Positions 49,757 through 58,942 of a DNA stretch of 64,000 bases are shown piece by piece. Source of the DNA: Actinomadura syzygii (GTDB lineage Bacteria > Actinomycetota > Actinomycetes > Streptosporangiales > Streptosporangiaceae); NCBI RefSeq assembly GCF_008085905.1, contig NZ_VSFF01000013.1, positions 248,001 to 312,000 on the forward strand, read 5' to 3'. Under the pieces are notes generated by a model. That model did no database searches, was not told the origin of the DNA, and worked only from the letters and a program-made list of their open reading frames with translations. Made by a program: the position numbers and the translations under genes. Each line of letters starts with the position of its first letter. The first letter of the stretch is position 1.

Positions 49757-50943
49757 CGGATTCGCCCACGCGGACGGCCGACACGACCGGCGCCGTCGTC
49801 TTCGCCTCCATCGTGACGCTGGTGCTCAGCATCGCCCTGATCTGGGTGATCCCGACGCCGGGGGCGCTCGACCGGCTGCCCGACCCGCCGTCCGGGCCCG
49901 ACCGCGTCCCGGCCGGGCCGGTCGCGCGGACGTTCCCGAAGGGCTGCGCGATCTCGCCCGGCACCGTCGAACGCCTGGTGGGCGAGCCGCGCATGGTCAA
50001 GGACGGCGGCCGGGGAGTGTGCGCGTGGTCGTCGCGGAACGGGGACGACAGGTCGGGACGATACCTGTCGATCAGCTTCGAGCTGTCCCTCGACGCCGGC
50101 GCGACCGCGTACCCGAACCTCCTCGCGACCGGCCGGGCGCCGCTGTCGGCGGCGATGAAGTCGTTCGGCGCCCGGTGGTCGGACGTCGCCGTCCAAGGGG
50201 TGACCGGCCTGGGCGACGAGGCGGTCCTCCAGGTCTCGCCGTCCAGCGGCGCGACGGTCGTGACGCGGGTGGGGAACGCGAAGGTCGTCGTCCAGTACAG
50301 CGCCGGCCGACTGCCGATGCCGGAGGCGGCGGCCCGGGACGGCGCGTTCACCGCCGCCGCCGAGGTCGCGACCGGACTCGGCGCGCGGGGACCCGCCCGT
50401 CCGGCGGTCGCGCCCGCCGCGCGGCCCGCCCCGTCGCGGACGATCCCCGACCTGTGCGCCGCGCTGTCCGAGCGGACGCTGCGCGACCTGGTCGGGGACG
50501 ACGGCGCCGCCGAGGGATCCGAGTCACGGCAGACCGGCCTCGTCGCCGAAGGGGCGAAGCAGCGCGGCTGCTCCTGGCGGACGCTGGACTTCGACCTCCA
50601 GGTCGCGGTCGCGGTCGTCCCCGGCGCGGGACCGTTCGACGGGACGCGCCTCGCCGCCCGCGAGTACGCGATCCGGCACATCGACGCGCGGGCCGAGGAG
50701 CCGCTGAGCGTCCGCGACCGGAAGTACTTCCATCCCGTGCCCGGTCTCGGCGACGAGGCGTTCGCGGCGCAGATCCCCGGCCTGGTGCCCGGCACGGTCG
50801 TCTTCCGGGACGGCGACGTGCTCGTCCGCGTGACCTACGAGGAGTCCGACGAGCGCGAACCGCTCAGCGGCGGCAAGGCCCTGCGCGGCGCCTACGCGGC
50901 GGCCCTGGAGATCGCGCGGGCGCTCTCAGCCGAGCATTCCTGA
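49753..50943 (+). CDS. Membrane-anchored DUF3558-like protein, paralogue 2
   Basis: A 396-residue protein that mirrors its neighbour: a helix (VVFASIVTLVLSIALIWVI) at 14-32, then the shared GPDRVPAG segment, and two repeats each starting with a single cysteine (PKGCAISPGTVERLVG; IPDLCAALSERTLRDLVG) and ending in C-x-W boxes (GVCAWSS; GCSWRT). It starts at an ATG overlapping the previous stop. The stop codon lies inside the first copy of a 19-base tandem duplication. A tandem duplication origin is clear from layout and motif order. Confidence 0.72.
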   Translation: MTDSPTRTADTTGAVVFASIVTLVLSIALIWVIPTPGALDRLPDPPSGPDRVPAGPVARTFPKGCAISPGTVERLVGEPRMVKDGGRGVCAWSSRNGDDRSGRYLSISFELSLDAGATAYPNLLATGRAPLSAAMKSFGARWSDVAVQGVTGLGDEAVLQVSPSSGATVVTRVGNAKVVVQYSAGRLPMPEAAARDGAFTAAAEVATGLGARGPARPAVAPAARPAPSRTIPDLCAALSERTLRDLVGDDGAAEGSESRQTGLVAEGAKQRGCSWRTLDFDLQVAVAVVPGAGPFDGTRLAAREYAIRHIDARAEEPLSVRDRKYFHPVPGLGDEAFAAQIPGLVPGTVVFRDGDVLVRVTYEESDEREPLSGGKALRGAYAAALEIARALSAEHS

Positions 50944-50967
50944 AAGACCCGAGCATTCCTGAAAGAC
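50930..50967. repeat. 19-base perfect tandem duplication across a stop codon
   Basis: CCGAGCATTCCTGAAAGAC occurs twice in succession (50930-50948 and 50949-50967). The stop codon TGA at 50941-50943 is in the first copy. It looks like a recent slippage event. Confidence 0.95.
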
Positions 50968-50982
50968 GGGGTGGAGAAGACG

Positions 50983-51021
50983 GGGCCGCGCCCGCGTCCT
51001 GGCTGGACGCGAGCGCGGCCC
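50983..51021. terminator. Bidirectional terminator hairpin
   Basis: A 17-base stem with one mismatch (50983-50999 with 51005-51021) and a 5-base loop TGGCT, between the convergent paralogue 2 and the DUF4360 gene. Confidence 0.8.
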
Positions 51022-51034
51022 GGTCATCACGGGG

Positions 51035-51676
51035 TCAGGGGCACTTCTTCCACGCGAAGTGGTAGATCGTCTTAACGCCGCCGTCGGCGGAGTCGAACGA
51101 GATGAAGCTCGTGGTGTTCGGGTCGGACGTTCCCTTGTCGACGCGCAGCTCGGTGTTGATGTTGAAGTTGCGGTCCTCACCGCAGGGCTTCCAGACGAGG
51201 GCGCCCACCGGTGTGCTGTCGGTGAACTGCCAGTTGTCGGCGTACTTGCCCTTGATGGTGTGGCTGACCGGCGTGGTCTGGGCCTGGCCCTGGTGGTAGT
51301 AGCTAGCGCGCTCCAGACCGGAGGCGCCGTCGGCCAGGTTCGCGTAGCCGCGGTAGTCGGCGCTGGCGATCGCGTAGGTGAAGCCCTGCGGGATGTGCAC
51401 CGCGAGGCTGAGCTGGCAGTTCTTGCGCAGGTCGGTCGGGTTGGACTTGCCGCCGGCCTGGGCCAGGTAGTCACTGTAGGTGACGGTGAAGGCCGTGTTG
51501 TCGGCCGCCGATGCCACGGCGGCGGTGCCGGCCTTGCAGCCCGAGCCGTTGACCGTGAGGACGTCCAGGGTGATCCGGCCGGGAGGCGGCGGGTCGTTCA
51601 CCGCGGCCTGGGCCATGCCCGTGGTCAGCGCCAGGGCCGAGAGGCATGCCGCCGATGCGGTCACTACTTTACGCAC
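51035..51676 (-). CDS. Secreted DUF4360 protein 1
   Basis: A 213-residue secreted protein. Signal peptide RKVVTASAACLSALALTTGMAQA, then the conserved DUF4360 opening NGSGCKAGTAAVAS, a middle QLSLAVHIPQGFTYAIASADY and a C-terminal PCGEDRNFNI. There are cysteines that pair in relatives. The GTG start follows GAAGGAGA. The family is known in bacteria and fungi but its function is not established. Two more copies occur at 58943 and 59603. It is divergent from the MFS gene at 52007. Confidence 0.85.
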   Translation of the reverse strand: MRKVVTASAACLSALALTTGMAQAAVNDPPPPGRITLDVLTVNGSGCKAGTAAVASAADNTAFTVTYSDYLAQAGGKSNPTDLRKNCQLSLAVHIPQGFTYAIASADYRGYANLADGASGLERASYYHQGQAQTTPVSHTIKGKYADNWQFTDSTPVGALVWKPCGEDRNFNINTELRVDKGTSDPNTTSFISFDSADGGVKTIYHFAWKKCP

Positions 51677-52006
51677 GGTCGTTCTCCTTCAGAGGGGCGA
51701 GGGGGTTACACGGGCTAAAGGAGCGTGTCCATGGAATTACACATTCACCGGGGCACCCTCCAATTGACGCAGATCCAGGATCCGAATGGAGGTTAACCAG
51801 GGAGCCGACAAGCGTCAATCGTCGGTTTTCAACTCTTTTGAAGCGGAGTGAAATTGACAGGCGAGAAGTCGCCGCGACACTTGAAACAGAAACTCCGGAG
51901 CGTGCCGCGTTCCACGGCGGGCCGATCGGTTTGCGCCGTCCCAGCCGGGTAGGCCCAGACGGGAACGGCACTACGGAGAGTGTTCGGGCATCCGGGGGAA
52001 ACGAAG
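51677..52006. other. Divergent promoter region
   Basis: 330 bases between the DUF4360 gene and the MFS gene. It is less GC-rich than its surroundings at 51720-51860. No convincing reading frame or operator was seen. Confidence 0.6.
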
Positions 52007-53497
52007 ATGCCGACCGATCGACTGGCGCTGGGTTCGACGCGGGCGCGCTGGCTGCTGGCGGTCACCGTGCTGGGCTCCGGCATCGCGTTCCTGGACAGCA
52101 CCGTCGTCAACGTCGCGCTGCCCGCGATCGGCCGCGAGCTCGGCGGCGGGCTCGCCGAGCAGCAGTGGGTCCTGGACGGCTACCTGCTGACGCTGAGCGC
52201 GCTGCTCCTCGCGGGCGGCGCGGCCGGGGACCGCTACGGCCGCCGCCGCGTCTTCACCGGCGGGCTGGTGCTGTTCACCGTGGCCTCGCTCGGCTGCGGG
52301 CTCGCGCCGAGCGCCCACACGCTGATCATCGCCCGGCTGGTGCAGGGGGTCGGCGCGGCGGCGCTGGTGCCGGGCAGCCTGGCGCTGATCGACGCCGGGA
52401 TCCGCGAGGAGGACCGCGGCCGCGCGGTCGGCCTCTGGGCGGGCATGTCCGGCGTGACCTCGGCGCTCGGCCCGTTCATCGGCGGCTGGCTCGTGGACGC
52501 CGTCTCCTGGCGCTGGGTGTTCTTCATCAACCTGCCGCTGGCGGGCGTCGCGCTGGTCATGACGCGGCGCCTGGCCGAGAGCAGCGACCCGACGAGCCGG
52601 GAGCGCGGCCGGTTCGACGCCGTCGGCGCGGTCCTGGTGACGCTCGGCCTGGCCGGGGTGATCTACGCGCTGATCGAGGGGCCGAGCCGCGGCTGGCGTC
52701 CGACGACGGTCGGCGCGGCCGCCGTGGGCATCGCGGCGCTGATCGCGTTCCCGCTGGTCGAAGCGCGGGTGGCGGCGCCGCTGCTGCCGCCGGGCTTGTT
52801 CCGCTCCCGGCAGTTCACCGGCGCCAACCTCACCACCCTCGCGGTGTACGCGGCGATGGGCGGGGCGCTGTTCCTGCTCGCCCTGCAACTCCAGCAGAGC
52901 CTCGGCTACTCGGCGCTGGACGCCGGGCTCGCGACCCTGCCGACCACCGTGATCATGCTGCTGGCGTCCCCGCGGATGGGCGCGGTGGCGCAGCGGACCG
53001 GCCCCCGGCTGCCGATGACGGCCGGTCCGCTGGTGGCCGGGGCGGGCCTCGCGCTGATGGCGCGCATCGTGCCCGGCGCGGGCTATCCCGAGGCGGTGCT
53101 CCCGGCGGTGGTGGTGTTCGGGATCGGGCTGTCGCTCACGGTCGCGCCGCTGACCACGACGGTGCTCGCGTCCGTGGCCGAGCGGCACGTCGGGGTCGCG
53201 TCCGGCGTCAACAACGCCATCTCCCGGATGGCCGGGCTGCTCGCGGTCGCGGTGCTGCCGCTCGCCGCCGGGCTCGACGCGGGGGCGGGGCAGCCCCTCG
53301 GCCCCGGCTTCCCCCGCGCCATGTACATCGCCGCCGGGGTCGCCGTCCTCGGCGGGCTCGTCGCGCTCGCCACCGTGCGGGCCGCCGCGCCCGTCGAGGC
53401 CCACCCGCTGCCGGGCGTCTACCAGGCGTGCCAGCACCCGTGCACCCGCACGTCCGAGCGTCCCGTCGCCGCGAGCGGCGCCGACGGCTCACGGTGA
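52007..53497 (+). CDS. MFS drug/metabolite exporter (DHA2/EmrB type, 14 helices)
   Basis: A 496-residue transporter. Motif C-like DSTVVNVALPAIGRELGGG near residue 25 is typical of DHA2 members, motif A GDRYGRRRVF near 75, and the pattern of about 14 helices continues to the end. It should export a small molecule or drug in exchange for protons. The ATG at 52007 (after GGGGGAAACGAAG) is preferred over the GTG at 51980. The gene has no local regulator, and converges on the amidase gene at 53626. Confidence 0.9.
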   Translation: MPTDRLALGSTRARWLLAVTVLGSGIAFLDSTVVNVALPAIGRELGGGLAEQQWVLDGYLLTLSALLLAGGAAGDRYGRRRVFTGGLVLFTVASLGCGLAPSAHTLIIARLVQGVGAAALVPGSLALIDAGIREEDRGRAVGLWAGMSGVTSALGPFIGGWLVDAVSWRWVFFINLPLAGVALVMTRRLAESSDPTSRERGRFDAVGAVLVTLGLAGVIYALIEGPSRGWRPTTVGAAAVGIAALIAFPLVEARVAAPLLPPGLFRSRQFTGANLTTLAVYAAMGGALFLLALQLQQSLGYSALDAGLATLPTTVIMLLASPRMGAVAQRTGPRLPMTAGPLVAGAGLALMARIVPGAGYPEAVLPAVVVFGIGLSLTVAPLTTTVLASVAERHVGVASGVNNAISRMAGLLAVAVLPLAAGLDAGAGQPLGPGFPRAMYIAAGVAVLGGLVALATVRAAAPVEAHPLPGVYQACQHPCTRTSERPVAASGADGSR

Positions 53498-53625
53498 GGC
53501 GTGTTCGACGACGCCGGACGTTCCCGGCCGGACGAGGCGGATCAACGCCAGCCGCCGCGCTTTTCGTATGGACCGTGGCATTTTCGTTCGGGTTCTCATT
53601 CGGGCTTATGGCGCGGTTTACCTTC

Positions 53626-55032
53626 TCAGAGGGGCGGGCGGGGCAGCGGCGGCAGCGCCCGCTCCACGGCCTCGCCGATGGCGAGCAGCCGTGCGTCGGA
53701 CGAGTCGGGTCCGACCAGCTCAAGCCCGATCGGCAGGCCGTCGCGCGACAGCCCGGACGGGATCGACAGGCAGGGAAGCCCCGCGTTGCTCGGCGGGTCC
53801 GTGTTGCGGATGTAGGTGAGGAAGGCGTCGACTTCGGCGCCGTTCAGGTCGACCGTTCTGTCTTCTCCGGCGGGCCGGTGCGGGCGCGCGGGCAGCGGCG
53901 TCGTCGGCACGACAATGGCGCTGACGTCCTGCTCGGCGAAATAGCCCGCATATGCGGCGCGCAGCGCCGGACGATGCACGACGAGCGCCTTCCGGTACGC
54001 GGCGGACGGCACCAGATCTTCCAGGACGGATTCGAGCGATTCCCGAACCTGGGGAATGGCGACCTGGTGGACCATTTCCCGCAGCGTCACGGGCGCGTCG
54101 TGCCGATAAAGATAAGCGGACAATTCGCGTCCGACCTCGTAGAGCACCACGGTGAAACCGACCAGTTCGTTGAGCGGCGTCACATCGGGGATGTCGTGCT
54201 CGACGAGCACGGCGCCCCGGGCGGCGAGCGTGGAGAGCGCGCTCTCCGTCACGGCGGCGACGTCCGGGTCGAGATCGTCGTAGAAATGGCCGCGCGGGAC
54301 CCCGAGCCGCAGCCCGGCCAGGTCGGCGGGGCCGGGATCCGCGCTGGTCGGCGCGCAGATCCCGTCGATGAGACGGACGTCCGCCACCGACCTGGCGAGC
54401 GGCCCGAGCGTGTCGCGGGTGGACGAGATCGGCACGACGCCGCGTCCGTTGTAGCGTCCGTGGGTCGGCCGGAAGCCGACGCAGCCGCACAGCGCGGCCG
54501 GGACGCGGCAGGACCCGCCCGTGTCGCCGCCGAGCGCGGCCGGGACCAGTCCGGCGGCGACGCCCGCCGCCGTGCCGCCGCTGCTCCCGCCCGGAATGCG
54601 GTCCTCGGCATAGGGGTTGCGGACGGTGCCGAACGCCGGGCTGTTCCCCGTCATCCCGAACGACAGTTCGCCCGGCGCCTGCTTTCCCATCAGCGTGCCG
54701 CCGGCGTCGAGAAGCCGCCGCGCGATGGGCGCGTCCCGTCCCGGCCGCCATTCGCGCAAGGCCGGTGTGCCCGCCGTCGTGGGAAGGTCGGCGGTGTCGA
54801 TGACGTCCTTGAGCGCGAACGGCAGACCGTGCAGCGGCCCGGCCGGGCGCTTCTCCAGCGACCTCCGGATGAGGTCGGGATCGTGCGAGACATAGGTGTT
54901 CAGCCGCGCGAGCCGTTCGGTGCGCTCGATGAGCGCCTCGACGTAGTCGGCGAGCTTCAGCTCGCCTTCGCCGAGCCGCCGGACGGCTTCGGCGGCTGAC
55001 ACCCAGTGCACTTCCTCGGCCACCAGCGTCAC
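53626..55032 (-). CDS. Amidase signature family enzyme
   Basis: A 468-residue member of the amidase signature family. The Ser-cisSer-Lys triad is in place: the lysine in LPFALKDVIDTADL near residue 75, the cis-serine region GGSSGGTAAGVAAG near 145 and the nucleophile in GGDTGGSCRVPAA near 170. It hydrolyses amides; substrate unknown (glutamyl-tRNA amidotransferase subunit GatA is less likely since no GatC/GatB neighbours are seen). A start at the GTG at 55032 gives the best fit but there is no strong ribosome site. Confidence 0.9.
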   Translation of the reverse strand: MTLVAEEVHWVSAAEAVRRLGEGELKLADYVEALIERTERLARLNTYVSHDPDLIRRSLEKRPAGPLHGLPFALKDVIDTADLPTTAGTPALREWRPGRDAPIARRLLDAGGTLMGKQAPGELSFGMTGNSPAFGTVRNPYAEDRIPGGSSGGTAAGVAAGLVPAALGGDTGGSCRVPAALCGCVGFRPTHGRYNGRGVVPISSTRDTLGPLARSVADVRLIDGICAPTSADPGPADLAGLRLGVPRGHFYDDLDPDVAAVTESALSTLAARGAVLVEHDIPDVTPLNELVGFTVVLYEVGRELSAYLYRHDAPVTLREMVHQVAIPQVRESLESVLEDLVPSAAYRKALVVHRPALRAAYAGYFAEQDVSAIVVPTTPLPARPHRPAGEDRTVDLNGAEVDAFLTYIRNTDPPSNAGLPCLSIPSGLSRDGLPIGLELVGPDSSDARLLAIGEAVERALPPLPRPPL

Positions 55033-55107
55033 CTGGCGCCGGAGCCGAGTACCGCGATCTTCGTCACGATGCGTTCCTTTCCGCGCGACCGGCCGCTACG
55101 CCCGCCT

Positions 55108-56076
55108 TCATTGGAAGACGTCCGAGATGCGGGTGTGGTCCTTCTCGTCCAGCCGGATGTCCATGGCCTCGCGGACGGCGTCCCAGTGGGCGGACGTGCG
55201 CGGCGCGACGATCGGCGCGCTGACCGCCGGATGGTCGCGGAGCCAGGCTAGCGCCAGCCCCGAAACGGTGGCCGAGAGGTCCCGCGCGATCTCGCGCAGC
55301 GCGGCGACCCTTTCCAGATTCTCCGGCGAATAGAAACCCTTGTAGTAGAGGTCGCCCGCCACGGCGATGCGGCTCCCCGCCTCCGGCGGCGCCCCGTCCA
55401 GATACCGCTCGGAGAGCACCCCGCCCGCGAGCGGCGAGAACGGCGTGTATCCGAGCCCCTCGCCCGTCACCAGCGGCAGCAATTCGAGTTCATCAGTGCG
55501 GTCCAGGAGGTTCAGCCGGTTCTCGACGGTGACGGGACGGTGGAGCCCCCGCGCGTCCGCCGTGGTCAGGATCTCTTCCAGCTCCGCGCGGTCGACGTTG
55601 CTGACGCCGTAGGCGCCGATCGTCCCGGCGTCCTGCGCGGCGGAGAACGCGGTGAGGGTCTCCTCGATCGGCGTGGCCGGATCCTGGATGTGCGAAAGGT
55701 ACAGGTCGACGCGGCCGAGGCGTTCGACGCTGCGCGCCAGCCGCCGCCGGATGTGCCCGGCCGACAGGTCCCGGCCGCGGGAGCCGTCCGGCCTGCTGAC
55801 CAGGCCGACCTTCGTCGCGACGACCGCGTCAGCGGGCCGCCGGTCGCGCAGCCAGCTCCCGACGACCTGCTCGCTCTCGCCGCCGCCGTAGGAGTCGGAC
55901 GTGTCGATCATGTTGATGCCGAGCTCCCACGCCTCGTCGAGCCGCTCGAAGCCCTCCTCGGCGTTCAGCCCGAAGCCGCGCGTGCTCGCGGACGCGCCGA
56001 CTCCGCCGATGGAGCCCGCGCCGAAAACGAATTCGCTGATCTCGATGCCGGACGCACCGAGCGGAACCTTGCGCAT
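55108..56076 (-). CDS. Aldo/keto reductase family oxidoreductase
   Basis: A 322-residue TIM-barrel reductase. The conserved tetrad is visible in DTSDSYG (Asp, Tyr), ATKVG (Lys) and LSHIQDP (His), and NADP-binding residues lie in VSGLALAWLRDHPAV and PIVAPRTS. The ATG at 56076 follows AGAAAGG. It is 29 bases behind the inositol-monophosphatase-like gene on the same strand and likely shares a transcript that faces a LysR gene, which probably regulates both. The substrate is unknown. Confidence 0.9.
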   Translation of the reverse strand: MRKVPLGASGIEISEFVFGAGSIGGVGASASTRGFGLNAEEGFERLDEAWELGINMIDTSDSYGGGESEQVVGSWLRDRRPADAVVATKVGLVSRPDGSRGRDLSAGHIRRRLARSVERLGRVDLYLSHIQDPATPIEETLTAFSAAQDAGTIGAYGVSNVDRAELEEILTTADARGLHRPVTVENRLNLLDRTDELELLPLVTGEGLGYTPFSPLAGGVLSERYLDGAPPEAGSRIAVAGDLYYKGFYSPENLERVAALREIARDLSATVSGLALAWLRDHPAVSAPIVAPRTSAHWDAVREAMDIRLDEKDHTRISDVFQ

Positions 56077-56105
56077 GTCGAACGCCTTTCTCTCAAGGAA
56101 CGGTT

Positions 56106-56939
56106 TCAGGCGATGGTCGAAAGCGTCTGGACGGCGGCGGCGTGCGCCCCCGGGGCGGCGGCGAGGAAGTCCGCGCTGTCGAGGCTCCACGGCCGCCCGC
56201 GCGTGTCGGTGACGACGCCGCCCGCCTCCGCGACGAGCAGCGCGCCCGCGAGCAGGCCGGACCTGACCTGGCTGAACTGCCAGAACACGTCCATCCGCCC
56301 GGCGGCGACCTGGACGAGCTGGAGCGTCGCGGGCACCGACACCCGGATCACCAGAGCGGCGTTGAGCATCGCGGTCACCGACGCCCCGACGCGGGCGAAC
56401 GTCTCCGCCGACTCGCCGGGCTTGGCCTGCCCGGTGCCGACGAGCGCCGCGTCGAGCCCGGCCTTCGGGGACGGGCGCAGCCGCGTCCCGTTCAGGAAGG
56501 CGCCGCCCGACCGGACCGCCACGTAGGTGTCGCCGGCGAGGGGCAGGTGCACCGCGGCGAGGACGGGCTCGTTGTCGCGGACGAGCGTCGCCGTGACGCC
56601 CCAGTCCGGCATGCCGTGGACGTGGTTGATGTTGCCCTCGACCGGGTCGGTCACCCACCATTCGCCGTCCGGGAGCGCGCCGCTCTCCAGCTCGTCGTCG
56701 ACCCAGCCCGCGCCGGGGCGGAGCCGCGTCAGCTCCGGCTTCAGGATCTCCAGCGAGGCGGCGTCGTTGGCGTGGATCCCGGCGACGACCTCGTCCAGTC
56801 CGGCGAGGCGCGGTGTGGTCGAGAACAGCTCGGCCATGCGCGCTCCCGCCGCCCGCACGGCCTCCGCGACCTGCTCCGCCAGCGCTCTGTCGCCGGTCGA
56901 GGACGGGTCGGTGACGCGATCATCCGACTGCAGGGACAT
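56106..56939 (-). CDS. Inositol monophosphatase-like protein with altered metal-binding motifs
   Basis: A 277-residue protein of the inositol monophosphatase superfamily. The usual DPxDGTxN motif is DPVEGNINH near residue 97 (the second Asp is Glu) and the C-terminal WDxAAG motif is missing: the region reads QFSQVRSGLLAGALLVAEAGG. The first acidic motif survives as WVDDELESG. The fold appears intact, so it may be a phosphatase of altered metal use or a non-catalytic homologue. It sits behind the aldo/keto reductase and opposite a LysR gene. ATG at 56939 with no strong ribosome site. Confidence 0.75.
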   Translation of the reverse strand: MSLQSDDRVTDPSSTGDRALAEQVAEAVRAAGARMAELFSTTPRLAGLDEVVAGIHANDAASLEILKPELTRLRPGAGWVDDELESGALPDGEWWVTDPVEGNINHVHGMPDWGVTATLVRDNEPVLAAVHLPLAGDTYVAVRSGGAFLNGTRLRPSPKAGLDAALVGTGQAKPGESAETFARVGASVTAMLNAALVIRVSVPATLQLVQVAAGRMDVFWQFSQVRSGLLAGALLVAEAGGVVTDTRGRPWSLDSADFLAAAPGAHAAAVQTLSTIA

Positions 56940-57063
56940 CGTGACTCCTCTCGTAGGTGGACGGCTCGATCGGTGCGGCGAACGCCCGATCGGCCTGTCT
57001 CCGACGCTAGGAGTGGGTGACGATTAAGGCCAGTGCATCTTTGCTAGGGCTACATTTACTCTC

Positions 57064-57978
57064 GTGCACTTGGATCTGAACCTGCTGGTCGCGCTGGACG
57101 CGCTGCTGGAGGAGAACAGCGTCGCGGGCGCGGCCGATCGGCTGAACCTGTCCGCCCCGGCCGTCAGCCGGACGCTCGGCCGGATCCGGCGCGCCACCGG
57201 CGACCAGATCCTCGTCCGGGCCGGGCGCTCGATGATCCCGACGCCGTACGCGCTGGAGATCCGCGGGGAGGTGCACGAACTCGTCCAGCGGGCGCGCGGG
57301 GTGCTCCGTCCCGAACACCACCTCGACCTGGCGAACCTCGACCGGGCGTTCTCCGTGCGGGGCCACGAGGCGATCACGACGGCGATCGCGCCCGCGCTGC
57401 TCGCGACCGTCCGGGACGAGGCCCCCGGCGTCGCGGTCAGGCTCCTCGCCGAGGCGAGCGGCGACACCGACGAACTGCGGCACGGCCGCGTCGACCTGGA
57501 GATCGGCTCTGCCGAGCCGGACGCGCCGGAGATCAACCACGTGACGATCGGGCACGACCGGCTCGTCGCGGCGGCCCGTCCCGGCCATCCGTGCGCCGAG
57601 GCCGGTCTGACCGCGGAGCGGCTCGCCGCGGCCGACCACGTCATCGTGTCGCGGCGCGGACGGCTCCGGGACCCGATCGACATGTCCCTCGACGCGCTCG
57701 GCCTGCGCCGCCGCGTCGTCGCGTCGGTGCCGACGAGCACGGCCGCGCTGTACCTGGTGGCGGAGAGCGAGCTGGTCGTCGCGGTGCCCGAGCACATGTG
57801 CCGCCCGCTGCTGGCCAGGCTCGGGCTCCGCACCCGGCCGCTGCCGTTCGAGCTGCCGCCCGTCCCGATCATCATGGCGTGGCACCAGCGCCACGACGAC
57901 GACCGGCCGCACATGTGGCTGCGCGACCGCATTCGCGAGGCGCTCGCCTTTTACGAGCAGACCGCGGGACGGACCTGA
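57064..57978 (+). CDS. LysR-family transcriptional regulator
   Basis: A 304-residue regulator with an N-terminal HTH (LNLLVALDALLEENSVAGAADRLNLSAPAVSRTLGRIRRATGDQILVRAG) and a substrate-binding C-terminal domain. It is divergent from the inositol-monophosphatase-like and aldo/keto reductase genes, the classic arrangement in which a LysR protein controls the opposite operon and itself from the shared 124-base region. A GTG start at 57064 follows CTCTC rather than a clear ribosome site. Confidence 0.92.
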   Translation: MHLDLNLLVALDALLEENSVAGAADRLNLSAPAVSRTLGRIRRATGDQILVRAGRSMIPTPYALEIRGEVHELVQRARGVLRPEHHLDLANLDRAFSVRGHEAITTAIAPALLATVRDEAPGVAVRLLAEASGDTDELRHGRVDLEIGSAEPDAPEINHVTIGHDRLVAAARPGHPCAEAGLTAERLAAADHVIVSRRGRLRDPIDMSLDALGLRRRVVASVPTSTAALYLVAESELVVAVPEHMCRPLLARLGLRTRPLPFELPPVPIIMAWHQRHDDDRPHMWLRDRIREALAFYEQTAGRT

Positions 57979-57987
57979 GATCGCCTA

Positions 57988-58758
57988 TCAACCACGCCAG
58001 AAAGAGGCGGGAAGCGTGTCGATTTCGGCGGCGGCCTTTTCCAGGTCGTCGGCGAACGGCAGCAGGTTCGCCTGCCCGGCCGCGACCATGCGGCGGATGA
58101 CGGCCGCCTGGCGGCGGGCCCGCCCGGTGACGGCGCCGGCGAAGGCGGCGCGGTCGCCGTCGTAGCCGTAGGCGTCGAGCAGGAGGTGCAGGCGGCGCGA
58201 CCGGTCCTCGAATTCGGTGAATCCCTGAAAGGCCGCGACGTGCCTGGCATGGAGCGGCACCCAGGTCAGCGCCAGGTGGGCGAGGTCGAATTCGCGCGAG
58301 GACGGCCCGGCGGTGTCCCAGTCGACGAACCCGACCAGGCCGCGTCGCTCGTCCCAGACCGCGTTGTAGGGCGAAGCATCGTGATGGCCGATGATCAGTC
58401 CGGGCCGCCACGACTGCCCCGCGAGCCAGGTCGCGCCGTCCGGCGGGACGAAGTCCGCCGTGGTGTCGTGCAGTCGGCGCATCCATTCCGCGGCCTGCCG
58501 CAGTGCCTGATCGGAATGGGGCCACGCGGGCCAGGGGTGCCGTTCCCCGATGGTGTCGCCGTGCAGGAAGGTCAGGATTTCGCGGCCCCGGTCGTCGAAG
58601 CCGAGCACCCGGGGCGCGCCCGCGAATCCGGCCGCCTCCAGGTAGCGCAGGACGGCGTGCACGGCGGGCGTCCAGGGATTGGCCGGACGATGCACCGTGT
58701 CACCGATCCGCACACCGCCGACATGCCTGCCGCCCGGCAACGGTCGTTCTTCGTCCAT
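57988..58758 (-). CDS. Aminoglycoside phosphotransferase-like kinase (APH/choline kinase fold)
   Basis: A 256-residue protein with the kinase C-lobe motifs GHHDASPYN (Brenner motif) near residue 125 and VDWDTAGP near 145, which supply the catalytic Asp, Asn and metal Asp. The N-lobe is short and lacks a convincing nucleotide-binding lysine motif. Members phosphorylate aminoglycosides, choline, homoserine and similar small molecules. The ATG at 58758 is preferred because GGGAGG lies 6 bases before it. It converges on the LysR gene. Confidence 0.85.
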   Translation of the reverse strand: MDEERPLPGGRHVGGVRIGDTVHRPANPWTPAVHAVLRYLEAAGFAGAPRVLGFDDRGREILTFLHGDTIGERHPWPAWPHSDQALRQAAEWMRRLHDTTADFVPPDGATWLAGQSWRPGLIIGHHDASPYNAVWDERRGLVGFVDWDTAGPSSREFDLAHLALTWVPLHARHVAAFQGFTEFEDRSRRLHLLLDAYGYDGDRAAFAGAVTGRARRQAAVIRRMVAAGQANLLPFADDLEKAAAEIDTLPASFWRG

Positions 58759-58942
58759 GGAGCCTCCCGACTCGCTCACGGACCCAGTGTGACCGACCGT
58801 TCTCGCCACGACAACGGAATAACGCGTCCCGGCACGCGCGGCGAAGTTGAATGTTGAAAAGAGCCGAACGAATCAATATTGACACATTCTTAACTGCAAA
58901 ATTAATGTTGCGGCAAGCTCCCCGCCCGAAAGGCTCCCGCCG

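Noticed and set aside
51646..54999. A 1117-codon plus-strand frame through the MFS and amidase genes.
   Set aside because: It reads the MFS gene in the wrong frame and the amidase antisense.
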